The notes beneath the pieces were generated by a model. The model was not told the origin of the DNA. It was given only the letters and a program-made list of their open reading frames with translations, and did no database searches. DNA of 64,000 bases from Pelecanus crispus. Its lineage: Eukaryota; Chordata; Aves; Pelecaniformes; Pelecanidae. The stretch's first letter is position 1, and the number at the start of each line of letters is the position of its first letter. Of the stretch, positions 40,301-52,442 are shown in pieces. A program made the translations under genes and the position numbers. The stretch lies in NCBI RefSeq assembly GCF_030463565.1, contig NC_134655.1, forward strand, positions 6,708,372 to 6,772,371. Direction: 5' to 3'.

Positions 40301-43300
40301 TACCTGTGACCATAACCCAACTAAGGAGAACTGAGATCTATAAACCCTGAATGACAGAACCAAAACATACTTCGATGTCTTTCACTTTGTCAATGAAAGA
40401 AGCAGCAGGATGACTAAATGATATGCAGATAATTAGAAGAGTAACTTCATAAGAAAATTATGTTAAGATTATTTTCTTTTAACGAAATGATATTTGATTA
40501 ATAAGCAAGACTCTTACCGTTGAATCCCTACATCCATCTCTTAAATGAACATTATTTATAAATTCTTGCCCCTTTTCCTTTCTCACAAATCTGCACCTAT
40601 AAATGAAAATATTTAGTTATAATAAAACTGCATAAGAAGCAAACAAAAATTGACTACATTACTTCAGAAAGCTCCAATAAATTTCCTGCATCATGCAGAA
40701 TGCTTGCTTTTGATATCTCTAAATGTTTAGTCAACATCGGCAATGTCATTTCAACATTTCTAAAAACATCTTATTCACTTCAGCAGTGCTTATCTTTTTC
40801 ACATTTTTGGTGAAACGGAAAGCTAAAGAGTTGTTGGCCATGACAACTGATGCCATAAGTTTATAAAAGTAAACACTCCAATGAAAACCAAACCATTATG
40901 TTAAAATGTTGGTTCTTTTAGTCTTGTGCAATCAAAGAAAAGCAGTCACTGGTCAGGTGCCCTATGTGCTTTCTTTCAGTATTTTCCAACCAGCCACTGG
41001 GCAGAGCTCTTCCCTACCAGAGTATTTAGGGAATGCCATACTCCTCGACAATAGTTCTCTAGCTTCAGCAGTTACTTCACCTTCATAGTGTCCTGTTCAT
41101 GGACATAGACAGCATGCTGCAAGACTGATACACTGCTACTGAAGCTGATGTGCAAACAAAAACTCCATGTAAGACAGTTAATGATCTGAAAGGAAGTAAT
41201 CGAAGCCGATATAATTTAAGCAACCTAAAACCAAATCAAACTCATATAAGGAGGAGTGAAATGTAGCAAGAAAATGTGTCTTAACCATTCCCTGCACCAA
41301 GCCAAAAACTTGGAATGGCATCTCTTTCAAGTGGCAGAGACTAATAATTAAAAGCTGCCTGTACCACTATTGAGAAAAGGAACAGCTAATGCATAAATAC
41401 TAACTTCAGGCTTCCAGAGAGCCTTTCACCACAGAAGACAAATTTGGCAGCCAACGCATAAAAGACATTGATTTTATCAATGTTATACAAGTAACTAAGT
41501 CTTTGTACTTGGACAGCTTTTATCCACCTGCAAGAAACAGTGAGTCATACACTATTCTTCCTTTCCTCAAGACAGATTTCAGACAAAATTGGCAGTCTTT
41601 CTAAAAACTAATTCTGGGTCTGGAATCCTCACTCCTTTAACATGCAGAATTTTGTTCATTCAATACCACTACTGACTTCCTTAGGTTTGTTTGCACCATG
41701 ACGGAAGTTTAGTCATTTTGTATCCTGACATAAGTTACAAACTTTGGCATGTATGAAGCTATTAAAACAACAATTAGAATGTAGCGCTTGGATAATGAGG
41801 GAAAAAATATCAGTTACATTATTCACAAAACTTCACGATTCTGCTAGCTGAGACACCAGTTAAGGCCAGACACAGAAATCTTCTCTTCCCTTTAGTAATT
41901 CTGACAAACAAGCTGACATACAAAACAGCACTGACTTAAAAGTAAATTTATTCAGAAAGTACAATTTCAGGGCAACCTTTCAGACTGATCACCTCTAATG
42001 AGTTAGTTGTGCCCTCAACCTCTTGAGATTTAGTTCTATTTCTCACCCACTTTAGAAGAACTCCCTCCTGCCTCTCAAAGAAGACATTAGGTTAATGCCC
42101 TCTTTTGAGGCTTCCAATATAACATTAAAGCATATGTTGATGATTATACATGTAATAGCAGGACTACAGAAGGTAGAACAGATGGAACAACAAAAATAAG
42201 GACCCCATGCAAAAAATTCCTTAAAATCTTTTCTACTTATTGAAAAGGAAAAATATAAACCATGAACTGACATTCCTTTGCTGCCTACATGACAAAAAAG
42301 GAGAAGGAAGTGGAGGAGGGCAACTAAAAAAATTAAGTGATTTTCATAAACAATGTTAAGCCACAGTCAACCTTCCAAAACCTTTATTAGTATGCTCTGT
42401 CATTAAAACGTAATATACTGTAAGTAAGACTCTGACATGCAACAAGAAAACGGTAAAAAATACCCTACCCAGGAAACCATTTGGCATGTTGATCCCATGG
42501 GTCTTCATTTTCCTTCCATTCTTGCAATCCTCCACCACAGTGGAAACACATGACATGATCACCATTACCTGAGGAAACAAACGAGAATAAAGTTACATAC
42601 TTCTAGGAGGCATAACAAGAAGTTTTCAACTAAATTGAACATTACATTGATAAGAAAAAATACTTATTTATTGATTAGCATTTGTAACTAAAAAGAACTG
42701 CATTTTCAAGGAGGACATAATACTATGATTGCAAACAAATGTTCAGGAGAGACTTGAGCTTAAAAACACAAACCAAGAGTCACATGAAATATTCCTGAAT
42801 TTTATTTTAGCAAGTAATTATACAGATAAAAAGCAAAAGCTAAAAATGATCTATTATCAAATAGCTCAATCCACTGGTAAACATGCCATGAAGTAGTCTA
42901 CCACAAAGAATTAAGGATGTTTACGTGCCTTTTTGGTCCTCCATTTCACCACTAACAGGCTCTATGCAGCAGTAGCATAACCGACTGAGGAGATCTTAGG
43001 AGAAACTGCATTCTCTCTGTTGCAGCACTATGCCTACCGTAATCAAAGACTGCGCCAGAAACTGCTTAGATACTGTGTTTATTGAAATGAGAGGAGGTAT
43101 GGATAGATTTTTTCCTACAGAGCTAAATCATTCTCAGGCCACAGGAAACAGTTTTCCCAGATGTCACTTGAACAGCCATCGGGTCTGGTAAGCTGGTGCC
43201 CGTTTAGTGCACCTCCACAATACAGATCTCACTTGGCTGTGAGAAGCTAGGTACTTTTAGGAATCGAAGAAGAAATCAATAAAAGCAGTTCCACTGGGTA

Positions 43301-45027
43301 CAAATATTGCCCATGTATCATCCATACAAGAATATATCAATGGTTTTATTTATGGCCACAAGTAAAACAAATGGAATCAGATTAAAAAGTTCTTCCAAGA
43401 GCTACTAAGAGAGAAGTCAATTAAGATGAGAGCAAGAAATTATCCCAGATAATCCCCCTTTTTTTATGACCTAATAATAGCAACACTTTGCACTCTTTGT
43501 ACATCATCTCTCAGTGAACAACTTCAAAGGGCTTTAACGGCACTGTGCAATTCTATCTACTTGGGAAACCAATGCACAAAGATGATGGAGTCTTACCCAA
43601 GTCCCACACTACATGTCTAAGAGTAAAAGCTCTTCCACTTGAGTCACTGTCTTCATAAGGCTTTTACAGTAGGCAGTAATGGTATTTGCTAGTTTCAGGT
43701 GTCCGAATGCTATGATAATGCAAACACACGTTAACTAAATAAAATGGCACAAAACCTGGATTGTCTTGTTCACAGGCTCCTGTACGGGCCACAAGCCCGC
43801 TTCTTAGACCTAAGGTAGATATCTGGAGGACAGATATCATTTTTTAAAAAGTATTAACTTCAATAATTGTCATTGTGAAAGATGTATTATGAGGGTTCTA
43901 GCAGGCAAGGAACACACACTTTGATGTTTTACTGCTAAAAATGAATTTATGACCAAGTTTATACTTTGCTATTAAAAATACTTGATATAATGTATATCAT
44001 TTTACACAAGAACTATGAAAAGTAGTTTACAGTGTAAAGAAATTCTGGCAAATCATTCCATATTAGAATAACAAAAAGCTTATTTTTTCGTAACAAGACA
44101 CTCATATAAAATTTCCTTGTAAAAGATACTAGCCATTTTAAGGTCTGGCTTACCTATGCTATAGAACCCAGCTTCAGCAAGTTGCTCCTTGTCAACCGGA
44201 TATATCCAAGTTAAAAATGTTTGTAAACGATTTCCATATTTTGCCATAGACGGATTCCTTGGATGCTCTGCATTGTTCAGACCACTTCTCCCAAGCTCAG
44301 CAGGAATAGATTCACTTGGAACATTTCCAACATCCCGGCCCAGGACAAAAAAGCATTTGGGAAAATGCCTCTTGTGTTCTGACCAAGCTCTGTCATTGGG
44401 TTCCCACATTTTCAATTTTCCATCACAACAAAAACATGCCACTTGATCACCAACACCTGTATAATAGAATCCAGCATTAGCTAATTCCTTTGGTGTCAAC
44501 TGGCCATTGAGGGGCCAGTTGTGAAAAGACTTTAATCTTGTCTCTTCGCTGCACATAGCAGGGTTTTTAGGATAAAAATTATCTGACATATCCACAACCT
44601 GCCTAGTTCTCAAAAGGTAATCTGCCTCCACATCAGATGGGTCATCCAGAGTACACGGGAGGGCTGAGTTGCTGGAACCATTTTCAGTTCTACGCTGGTA
44701 GTTCTGGGCGAGAGAATGCATGTGATTTTCCAGAAAAGTAGATTCAGTAATAAATTTGCAATCTGGGGAAAACTTTTTGTGTGTCTCAACTGCAGAATCC
44801 CCAGGCGTCCATCCTTCAATAGTTGTATGGCAACTGAAGCACTTCACTTTGTCACCTTGTCCAGTATAAACAAAGCCAGCTCGTGCTAGTGCTGATGCTG
44901 AAACCGGACAGCCAAGTGGAAATTCAACAAAAGTTCCGAGTCGGTAGTGTTCCTGTGCCCATTCCTGGTCACCACCAGTGTCTGGAGTGGCACAAGCTTC
45001 TGAGTTACCTGGGCCATTACACGTCAT
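37147..45027 (-). CDS. XIAP: XIAP (BIRC4), X-linked inhibitor of apoptosis protein; six joined coding exons, 501 aa
   Basis: Cytosolic inhibitor of caspases 3, 7 and 9 and RING E3 ubiquitin ligase. Joining 45027-44154, 42568-42469, 40596-40518, 39870-39837, 38972-38748 and 37340-37147 keeps one frame through GT/AG introns and gives 501 residues (human 497). BIR1 is about 26-93 (zinc ligands C63, C66, H83, C90; V80 kept). The linker holds L139 and D146, matching human L141 and D148 that block caspases 3/7. BIR2 is about 161-230 (C198, C201, H218, C225; groove E217 and H221). BIR3 is about 259-335 (C299, C302, H319, C326; groove E313 and W322; H342 matches human H343 used against caspase-9). 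UBA is about 363-412 (MGF at 377-379). RING is 454-488 (C454, C457, C469, H471, C475, C478, C485, C488). Absence of a CARD excludes BIRC2/3. Human numbering is from memory. Confidence 0.97.
37341..38747 (-). other. XIAP: XIAP intron 6
   Basis: A 1.4 kb intron between the UBA and RING exons. It holds a perfect 12-bp-arm palindrome at 38535-38561. No exon or transposable element was recognised. Confidence 0.9.
38535..38561. repeat. Near-perfect palindrome (12-bp arms, 3-bp centre)
   Basis: TATTTGAGGTAT is followed by ATA and the exact reverse complement ATACCTCAAATA, inside XIAP intron 6. Confidence 0.85.
38748..38972 (-). CDS. XIAP: XIAP exon 6: ubiquitin-associated (UBA) domain and pre-RING linker
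   Basis: The 225-nt exon follows acceptor TTGTTTTAG and encodes residues 363-437. It opens with [10 protein letters not shown] and the UBA hallmark MGF (377-379), which contacts ubiquitin in this family, followed by a helix ending LVADL. An acidic, glutamine-rich linker follows. The donor is taken as T|GTGTGTAC (38748/38747) because this is the only phase that joins exon 7 in frame ([11 protein letters not shown]). Confidence 0.93.
38973..39836 (-). other. XIAP: XIAP intron 5
   Basis: A 0.86 kb intron with GTATCT donor and TTTTAG acceptor. Close to its donor is a G10 run followed by a G/T-rich tract (39791-39832). Nothing else was recognised. Confidence 0.88.
39791..39832 (+). repeat. G10 run and G/T-rich tract in XIAP intron 5
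   Basis: G10, then CTTGCTTGGTTTGGGG and a T-run, ending next to the exon 5 donor (XIAP sense: A/C-rich). Confidence 0.8.
39837..39870 (-). CDS. XIAP: XIAP exon 5: 34-nt linker microexon
   Basis: Acceptor TTTTAG and donor GTATCT (from 39836) bound a 34-nt exon encoding [11 protein letters not shown] plus one base of an aspartate codon. The human protein has an equally long linker segment starting TEK at this point. The exon is too short to detect by ORF length; it was found by following the phase between exons 4 and 6. Confidence 0.88.
39871..40517 (-). other. XIAP: XIAP intron 4
   Basis: A 0.65 kb AT-rich intron with GTAAGAG donor. No repeat or additional exon was recognised. Confidence 0.88.
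40518..40596 (-). CDS. XIAP: XIAP exon 4: end of BIR3 and start of the BIR3-UBA linker
   Basis: A 79-nt exon between acceptor TTATAG and donor GTAAGAG (from 40517) encodes residues 325-351. It supplies the last BIR3 zinc ligand C326 and H342, the equivalent of human H343. The helix after C326 reads RFVRKEKG where the human protein, from memory, has KYLLEQKG. The linker after VHL is about three residues shorter than in human. Frame and both splice sites fit, so this looks like genuine divergence rather than a mis-called boundary. Confidence 0.92.
40597..42468 (-). other. XIAP: XIAP intron 3
   Basis: A 1.9 kb intron with donor GTAGGG and acceptor TTATAG. Single-copy sequence; only short chance ORFs, none with flanking splice sites that fit XIAP. 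Confidence 0.88.
42469..42568 (-). CDS. XIAP: XIAP exon 3: zinc-binding core of BIR3
   Basis: This 100-nt exon follows acceptor CTCAG (42573-42569) and ends at donor GTAGGG (from 42468). It encodes residues 292-324 plus two bases of the next glycine codon. It carries C299, C302 and H319 of the BIR3 zinc site and the E313/W322 pocket, which in the human protein receives the N-terminal AVPI-type tetrapeptide of SMAC and caspase-9. Phase and boundary match the mammalian exon order. Confidence 0.95.
42569..44153 (-). other. XIAP: XIAP intron 2
   Basis: A 1.6 kb intron splitting BIR3 after its first glycine, with donor GTAAGC and acceptor TTTCCTCAG. No transposable element was recognised. Confidence 0.9.
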
Positions 45028-45060
45028 CTCTTCATAAGTAGGGCTCTCCTTTCAGATTTC
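44154..45060 (-). CDS. XIAP: XIAP exon 2: 33-nt 5' UTR end, start codon, BIR1, BIR2, first part of BIR3
   Basis: The acceptor AG lies at 45062-45061 behind a T-rich tract (TTTAATCTTTGTTTAG). The ATG is at 45027-45025 in context GAAGAGATGA, and coding residues 1-291 follow. The donor GTAAGC starts at 44153, leaving one base (G) of a split glycine codon. The reading frame runs on past the donor only as intron read-through to a stop at 44080. The exon carries both complete BIR domains and the caspase-3/7 linker, the same layout as the large second exon of mammalian XIAP. The N-terminal 25 residues are little like the human ones, as is usual for this unstructured leader. Confidence 0.95.
45024..45035 (-). 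promoter_or_regulatory. Three-codon upstream ORF whose TGA overlaps the XIAP ATG
   Basis: On the minus strand an ATG at 45035 reads Met-Lys-Arg-stop, and the TGA stop overlaps the main ATG as ATGA, displaced by one base. It lies within exon 2, so every spliced XIAP message should carry it. Such overlaps can lower initiation or allow reinitiation; whether it does so here is inference. Confidence 0.6.
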
Positions 45061-46892
45061 CTAAACAAAGATTAAATGTTTTAATTTCACAGACAGAAGG
45101 CTTCATCATACCCATATACAAGCCTGGAAACTGGCTAAATTAAACTAGCCATCCTTTATGTATTAAAATAATGTCTCTTCCTCTTCCCTCCCATCTCACC
45201 CTTGCCTGCCCCCAAACATGCAGAGGCAAACACCAAAGCATTAAAAACAAAACAAAAAATCCATAAAGAAAGGCAGGAAGATCATGAAGTTTTACAGGCC
45301 AATAAAAATACCTGGAAAGCATACAGGTTTATACATTTATAGCTTTAAAAGCATGTTCTACTTCTCAACAAACAAACATCGAAAGAATGAAATCAACAAA
45401 ATATTTAACAAAAGCTCTGGGCAAAACCCTGCCAAAAGGCTTCCGAACCTGAAATACGAAGTTACTGAATTTAAAGTACTGATCTAACCCAGACTGCATT
45501 TGCAAGATTTTACAGCCCAGTTCTGAAACACAACTATCCTTATTTTCCCCCATACTGGTAAAAGCATCATCAAAAAGAAGAAAGCCTTTAGGCTTGTGTT
45601 ATATTGTGAGGACATACATCTCAATTTTCCTTTTGGCAAAGTATCTTGTGAAATAAACTATCAGATGTTTCCCTGGGGCATTTTACCAAAGTGCTGTGCG
45701 CTGCTTTTAAGATCAGCACCTTGGACTACCCGGCACTAGCGTTCATACCCAGCACACTCCTTCCACTTTCCCATGCCCTGCCTACACTCTCCATCAAAAG
45801 TTCCCGCGCTTCTGCCATCACCTCAGCTTTTCCTCCCTTCCCTCCCTGGAGGAATGTCATTCTCCTTAACACTTGTCCCACATGCCTCTTCCTGCCTACA
45901 CTTTTCCAGGGTGAGTACAAACTACTAGTCCTGCCCTGCACCCTTCTGCACCAGAAGGCTGCTAAGAGCACTCAGACAAGCCCCTTCTTTCACGACGATG
46001 AAAGCAAGCAACTTGGTTCCCGCAGGTCCTGTGCAAGAACCACAAATTGACACCGTCATCGCCTTCATCCCAAGACGGATGAATCAGAGCACAGTAAAAA
46101 TTCATGTCTTGTCCTGACAAGTGCAGTGATATTACTGACTTAGAAAGTCTTCGGTAAAACACAGGCTACTGCTGATACACATCTCCAACTTACTCCTTTA
46201 TTAAGTGATAAATTAAATTATGATGAGGCTGCCCAAACAGACTTCTTAGCACAAAGCAATAATAATTCAGCAATTAGCAAAAAGAAATGCATATAAGGAA
46301 GAACAGAATATGTATTTATTTGAGTAAGTGCCCTCCTCCTTTTTCTGTATGAATCCCGAAATGTATCTATTTCCACTCCTTACCTTTATAAGGTAGGCCA
46401 TCAGGCAAAAATTTAGCTTCCTCAACATGCTCCTTCCTCAACACCTGCATTACTATTGACTATACTTTCCGTAAGGTCAATGCAGATGTGACAATTATAA
46501 TAATTGCCTACATAATACCAGATTTAGCTTCTACAGGAAGGACAAAACCTTTTTTAAAGTTCAGAAGGGGGAGGGGAAAATTAAAATGACTACGCACTGC
46601 AGGATCGCTGCATCCTTTGCCACGATGACAAAGATAATTAACCTATAAGCAGGTTGAGAAAACATGATGTTTTGACAGACCCAGCATGCTTGCTTCACGT
46701 AATCATGGATACAAGACTACTTCTGGGCACCAGCTTTAATTCCTTCCGTAAGTCAGTTTGTGACTAATGTAATGACACTGGAAATTATACTGTGGTTTTC
46801 TGTTTTAGCTTAGCAAATTCAAAAATAGCTTCTGAATAAATTACATTGACTGACCTACAAATCTGACCTATATGCTTGTTTTGACTTTGAAG

Positions 46893-46920
46893 AAGAAAAA
46901 AAAAAAAAACCCAAACCCCA
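46893..46920 (+). repeat. Poly(A) followed by CCCAAACCCC in XIAP intron 1
   Basis: A14-type run then CCCAAACCCC, the same form as other tracts in the window. Confidence 0.8.
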
Positions 46921-47875
46921 GTAATTACATGTAGTAAGTAATATGAAAGCTGTCACAATACGTGGGTTTTTTTTAATATGCATATATATATAATCGAAAA
47001 CAATCAATTTTTACAACAAAAGTTTAAAAGTTCATGTTTATTTCCTTTTAAAAATTTTAGATCCTCTAGGACCGTTTCTGTAATGATCTCAAATGACCTT
47101 ATGGGTCTATCATCATTACTAGTACACTGCATTCATAGAATAATTTGTGTTACTCAAATACTGTTAGCTGCAGACTAATTTTCTTATCTGCATGTCTAAA
47201 AGACTTTCTACAAGGTGGCAAACAAAGCCTACCTCACATCCTTCAGAGATTCCTTTCAAAATATACATTGAAAAAACAAATGCACATCCTTTCAGTGTAT
47301 GAATAGCAGTTTAATCTTCATTTCTATTTTACTTATATAGAAATGAGTTCAGAAACAATGAAAAAACAACTGTTTAAATTTTTACATATTAACCATTTTT
47401 ATTTTATATTTACTTTAAAATCAGAATAGAGCTTCTACATCCCTCTTTGATCTGTTGCATACAAAATAACTGTAGCAAATCAGAGATGATCTACTCAGCT
47501 ATCCTCTGTAATTTGCCCTCCAGGGTCCTTAGTGAAATCAGACCAAAGTTCAAATCTGACAGATCTCAAGAATTTACTGGAGGTACAAAGATCACCCTTC
47601 GTTTGCACTTTTTTGTTCCTTATGTCATATGGGGTGACCACATACTACAATGATGACTATGATACATGAAGTTAAAAAACAGTTAAGAGAATTAATTATG
47701 CCCCCACTTCTCGTAAACTACCTACACATTCTAAGCACCACTTAACCGCTCCGTTATCAGAACTCATCTGAAAATCTGCCATTCTTAAAAAGAAGTCTCA
47801 TATGCATATGCATATTCATAAAGCAGTATCATATGCATAAAGAATAAAAAATAGATTAATATATACCAGCTGCAT

Positions 47876-47891
47876 ATAGATAGATAGATAT
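47876..47891 (+). repeat. Short (TAGA)n microsatellite
   Basis: ATAGATAGATAGATAT: three to four TAGA units in XIAP intron 1. Confidence 0.8.
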
Positions 47892-50800
47892 AAAACTTCA
47901 TTACAACATGAATGCACAGCTTACTGTAAGTCATTATTTTTCATAAGCTAAAGAAGATATTTTACCAAAGCACTTTGAACAAATATTGTATCTTAAGTAA
48001 GGCCCAGATTCTCCAGTGCCCTCTGACAGGGATGATCTTCAAATCATACTTATGCTGCATGAGCAAGCCTGGGTCTTGCAGTAGTTTTCAGGACTCTTTC
48101 ACTAAAACTCTCCCCCTCTGACATCAGAAAATTTGACACACCTCATAACTTTTTTTTTCAGTAAATAAGCTGAAAACTCTGAAAATTTTTATTTCATGCA
48201 ATTGGCAAACACCTACTTTTTAGATAATTTCATTCCAAAGACCCCACTTCTTTCAAAGCAGGCTTCATTTTTAGAGTGCCTATAAGCATATAACGTTTAA
48301 TTGTGCATTTTCTCCTCTTCTCCCAAAATAACTTCTCACCTTTAAAAATATAGGCTACAGAACTCAAAATATCACGTAGATGGTACATGTCTCATATGAC
48401 AGACTTTCCTAACAGAAATAACAGCATGAGTTTTAAACTGTTACTTAGATCAGTTTGTATTAGTTTTACTCCACTTACTCTGTTGATCCTCTTGGTGTTT
48501 CCTGGAAAGATGTGTGTGTGTTCTAATGACACTAAGGAACAGAGAAGGAAACACTTGAGCAAAGACACAAAGAGGGAAGGAAGAGGATCAAAGATTAAAC
48601 TGAAATATTAGAAATTAGGATGGAGAGGACATTCAGGTAACTGAGATGTTATTTTTCAGTTTTAGTGATTATTTCTAATTAACTGTGAATGGTAGGCAAA
48701 CATAAACTAACAGAACTACCTAAAATTCTGTATCTGTACCACCCTCAACTGCAATGGAAATCACAGGATAATGCCTTTCAGCCAGATCTAGCAGCAGAAA
48801 AAAAGAAATCTCTGTGTACTGTGCTGGAACTTCTAACAATTGGGGAAAATATAATTGGAAATAAGCATTAAGTTAAAACTAAAAAAAAACCCCTATATGT
48901 AATGCATTCATCACTCAGAGCATTGAGATTGATGTCTTTATTCTTTCAAACAGTTTTCTCTACAGTGCTATGAATACTTCAGTACACCTTCTGTTAACAC
49001 GGTGAATAAAACAAATGCCCTCAACATGGAAGATAATTTGATTATCGACATGTTTGGATTCTCTGGAGGTAAGCAATCTATCTCCATCCTCACAATCGAA
49101 ACAGCGTGAAAACCACATACCAAAAGAGCAGTAAGTACTGACAGAAGGTCCAATCACCACACATCAAATCTTTACTATGAAGTAACTGTTTCAAATTGTA
49201 TCAAGCACATTATTTGCTCTTGATCTTTTGGAGCAGAAAGATTCAACCATCATCCTAGAAGCCTCTCAGAACCACATCTAAATACTGCAATGACAGAAGC
49301 AGGACAAATCCCTCACGGGTATTTGCTAGCTTTAACAACACTCCATCCACATCATGAAGCCCTTTTCTTACGACAGCCCCTCTAAACATAGCTTGTTTAC
49401 ATTTCAGTATAATTTTATCTAAGAGAAAAAGACATTAACATATTTATTAAGCAGAGGCAAACTCTTCGCCTGTGTAAGTATTGCTTTAAATACAACATTA
49501 GTACTACTTTAAATGCAACATCAAGTTCAATTGTTTCTATTTCAAACAACCATTAAAAGCAACTGTTCAAAATGTGAAATTAAAACTAGCTTAGGTATAG
49601 TATTTCTACAGAAGTATTTTAACAGTTGCCTTACTCCAGTTAGTTGGAGTAATGATTTAGAACAATATCCTGCACCATAACAGTACTCAGACAAGCATTA
49701 ACTGCATAAGAAAACTAACTGAAGGTAAATTTTTTAATGGTTTATGGCTAAGAAACGGAAATTAATAAAAAGCAGCCAACTAACATGTACTCAAGACTTT
49801 ACAATACATACCAGCAGCAAACCTGAGTTCAGAGAGTATACTTTATGTATACAGAAGTTAATTAAGCCTTTCTGCATAGATTTAATTAATCATATATGAA
49901 TTAAAGGTAGAAGGTCCAGCAATGTTAAAGTTCCTCTTCACTTATAAAACCCAAGAGATTTTTTTAAGCATTACTGAGGCATTAAATATCTTCTTATATA
50001 TGCAGTAACTAAACAAAACCTATTTTAGTCTGAAAGACTTCCCGAAGCTGAGCCAAGTTTAATCCTCCTTTTAAACATCTGAAGGTATTTGTCACAAGAC
50101 ATCTCCCACTTTCAAGCTAAAGTACCAATTTATACAGTCTATCGATTACGTTTCAGAAGAAAAAATAACAACAAGAATTTATAGCAAAAATGTTAACTTA
50201 TTCAAAATGCAAAACTGTACACTGTGGTTTTGCAAGCCAAACATGTTCAATTCAGCTTTAAAAATATTAACAGGTATGATTTTATGCAAAAATATGACAT
50301 TATCGCATTACCTAGATCTGAAATGCTTCAAAGGAAAAGTACGGAACCTGCTTTTCTCTTTCAAGTATATTTTATTAGACATGATTATTTCCATCCTTAG
50401 TCCTCAAACAGATTGGCATTATAGGGAGTTATTTTTAATTCTTCCACATGACGAGCATGGCAGTAACCTCCAAGTCAGGAACGTACTTCCACAGCCTCAT
50501 GCTCCTGACCAAAGGGTACATAAGGGTGGAGCTTTTACTGCTTGACATGCTGACTATGAGAGCAATGTTAGTGTTTACTGTTGACTGAATTTTGAAATGT
50601 GAGAGTAGTGCACCAAGCAAATATCAAACAGAACATACTGTACCAGCTGACGCACAGATTATGCATATGTCACTTCACTGAATTTCACTTTGTGCCTGCT
50701 CAGCTGCAATCAGATCAGGGAAGGTACATGCTGCTAACTGAAAGCGTACATATACAGATTAAAACCACAAGAAACACAGTATTTATTTAAACAGTGTTTA

Positions 50801-50991
50801 CAAATCCTAGCATATTTACATGTAATTATCAATAGCCATTTTTTAAAAAAATTCTGCTTAGATTTTATTTTATAAAGAGGGTATGTATCTACACAACTCC
50901 TTTTGATTCAGTGCCAAAGCTTACATAAATCCATCAGCTCAGCTTCATTTGTCTGTTGTTCAAACAGGTCCTACTTAGCTTTCCATCAGGG

Positions 50992-51113
50992 TTTATCATC
51001 ACAGGAAGTCAAGTCAGCTGCTCAAGGTTTTAGCAGGCTATTAGATGCTCCTAATTCTTGACTCCAGTCACAAAGACTTTTACACACTCTCCATCTTAGA
51101 AATATATACAACC
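50992..51113 (+). repeat. Left arm of 122-bp inverted repeat in XIAP intron 1
   Basis: Pairs with the reverse complement of 52443-52563: five substitutions and one 1-nt indel over about 122 bp (about 95% identity). The arms are single-copy-looking sequence, not CR1 and not simple repeat. The similarity stops sharply at both ends. Confidence 0.92.
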
Positions 51114-51697
51114 AGGCCAATAGAAACATACCATTTTGATTTTCATATTGTATTTTTCTTCATGAAGAAGTCATATGGGTATGCAATAAAGCAATAAACA
51201 AGAACAATGGATCCATGGCAGTGCTCTCAGTAGGTAAGAGTGGGACAAATTCACATCTGCCAAGGGCAGAGAAAAAAAAAATTGTCTTTGTGAACTTGGA
51301 AGATGAATGCCTTCGGAAGAACTTTAGCTGTATGTATGAGAAGGATGGAGTAAATACCAGCCACTATAGAAAAAACTGGCATGCTATAGACTAAGTACAT
51401 GGTCCTACAGAGATGTCAAAACTCAAACATAAGACATAATCAGTTAGGCCCATGAATGAATGTATAAACCAGTGTTATTCAAAGTGACCAAGATAGACAA
51501 AGGACTAAAGGTCTGGAGAAAATAATTTTAGCTCTACCACACCTTGCTACATGTTTAGTACAAAGCAAAGTGTGAAAGAGATGTTGGCATTTTTAATTTG
51601 GACACAGGAAAACCTATCTAAAGCAAAAGTTTAGTTCTGACAGCTACTGCCACTGAACTGAATTGCCTACAGATGGCAGTACCTAAAAATAAGGGTG

Positions 51698-51766
51698 GGG
51701 GAACCAACCCCCAAAAACCAACAAACACCACCAAAAAAATCCCAAAACCAACACAGGAAAAATCCT
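51698..51766 (+). repeat. C/A-rich low-complexity tract between the inverted-repeat arms
   Basis: AACCAACCCCCAAAAACCAA, CACCACCAAAAAAATCCC and similar, within the spacer of the 50992/52563 inverted repeat. Confidence 0.8.
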
Positions 51767-52442
51767 ACCAAACATCAAGCATACTGAGAAAGATGGAAAG
51801 AGACTAAAGGTAAAAGTAGAGAACAGGAGAGCCAACACCAAGAGCACAAGACTTCAAATAACCCACCAAAACAAAACTGTAAAAAAGTAAGAAGCAATCC
51901 TGATGGTCTCGAATTTCTCTGGCAGTTCCAGTAAGATATATGTTTTATTCATGGCATAAACAGGAATATAGTATTTTTCATGAAAGGCACTGTACTCCTG
52001 TAAATCATACAAAAGTCTGTGTATGATTTAGCTATCAATTTTTAATTACAAGGTCACTTGAATTGTACCATTTCAGCTTATTGAGACTCTGTAAGTATTC
52101 TTTCAGGCAAATCATTGGGAAAGAAGAATTTTTACATTTCTGGCTTTTTTCCCCAAAAAAAACCTTAGGAAAATCAGCCTATTAGTTTTTCCATCCTGTT
52201 TCCATATTCCCTACCAATATCTTCATTTGCTTAATTATTCTACTGTTCCCCCCTCTTACAAAAGGCTGCTTAACCCAACTTGCTGAAAATACATTTCAAA
52301 TTCAGTACTACAACACTACCATAAAAAGGGAAGAAAAAAAAAATCAATTTTTCAAAAGATTCTTCATTTCTGTATTACACACATTTTAGACTTATAATTC
52401 CAGTGATAGAAAATCTGCATTTAATATAATTTATATAAAAAA

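Noticed and set aside
44189-44446. Plus-strand 85-codon frame opposite XIAP exon 2
   Set aside because: Antisense shadow of the BIR-encoding exon.
37147-45027. BIRC2/BIRC3 (cIAP) as an alternative identity
   Set aside because: The protein passes from the UBA domain straight to the RING with no CARD, and has the XIAP caspase-3/7 linker aspartate before BIR2.
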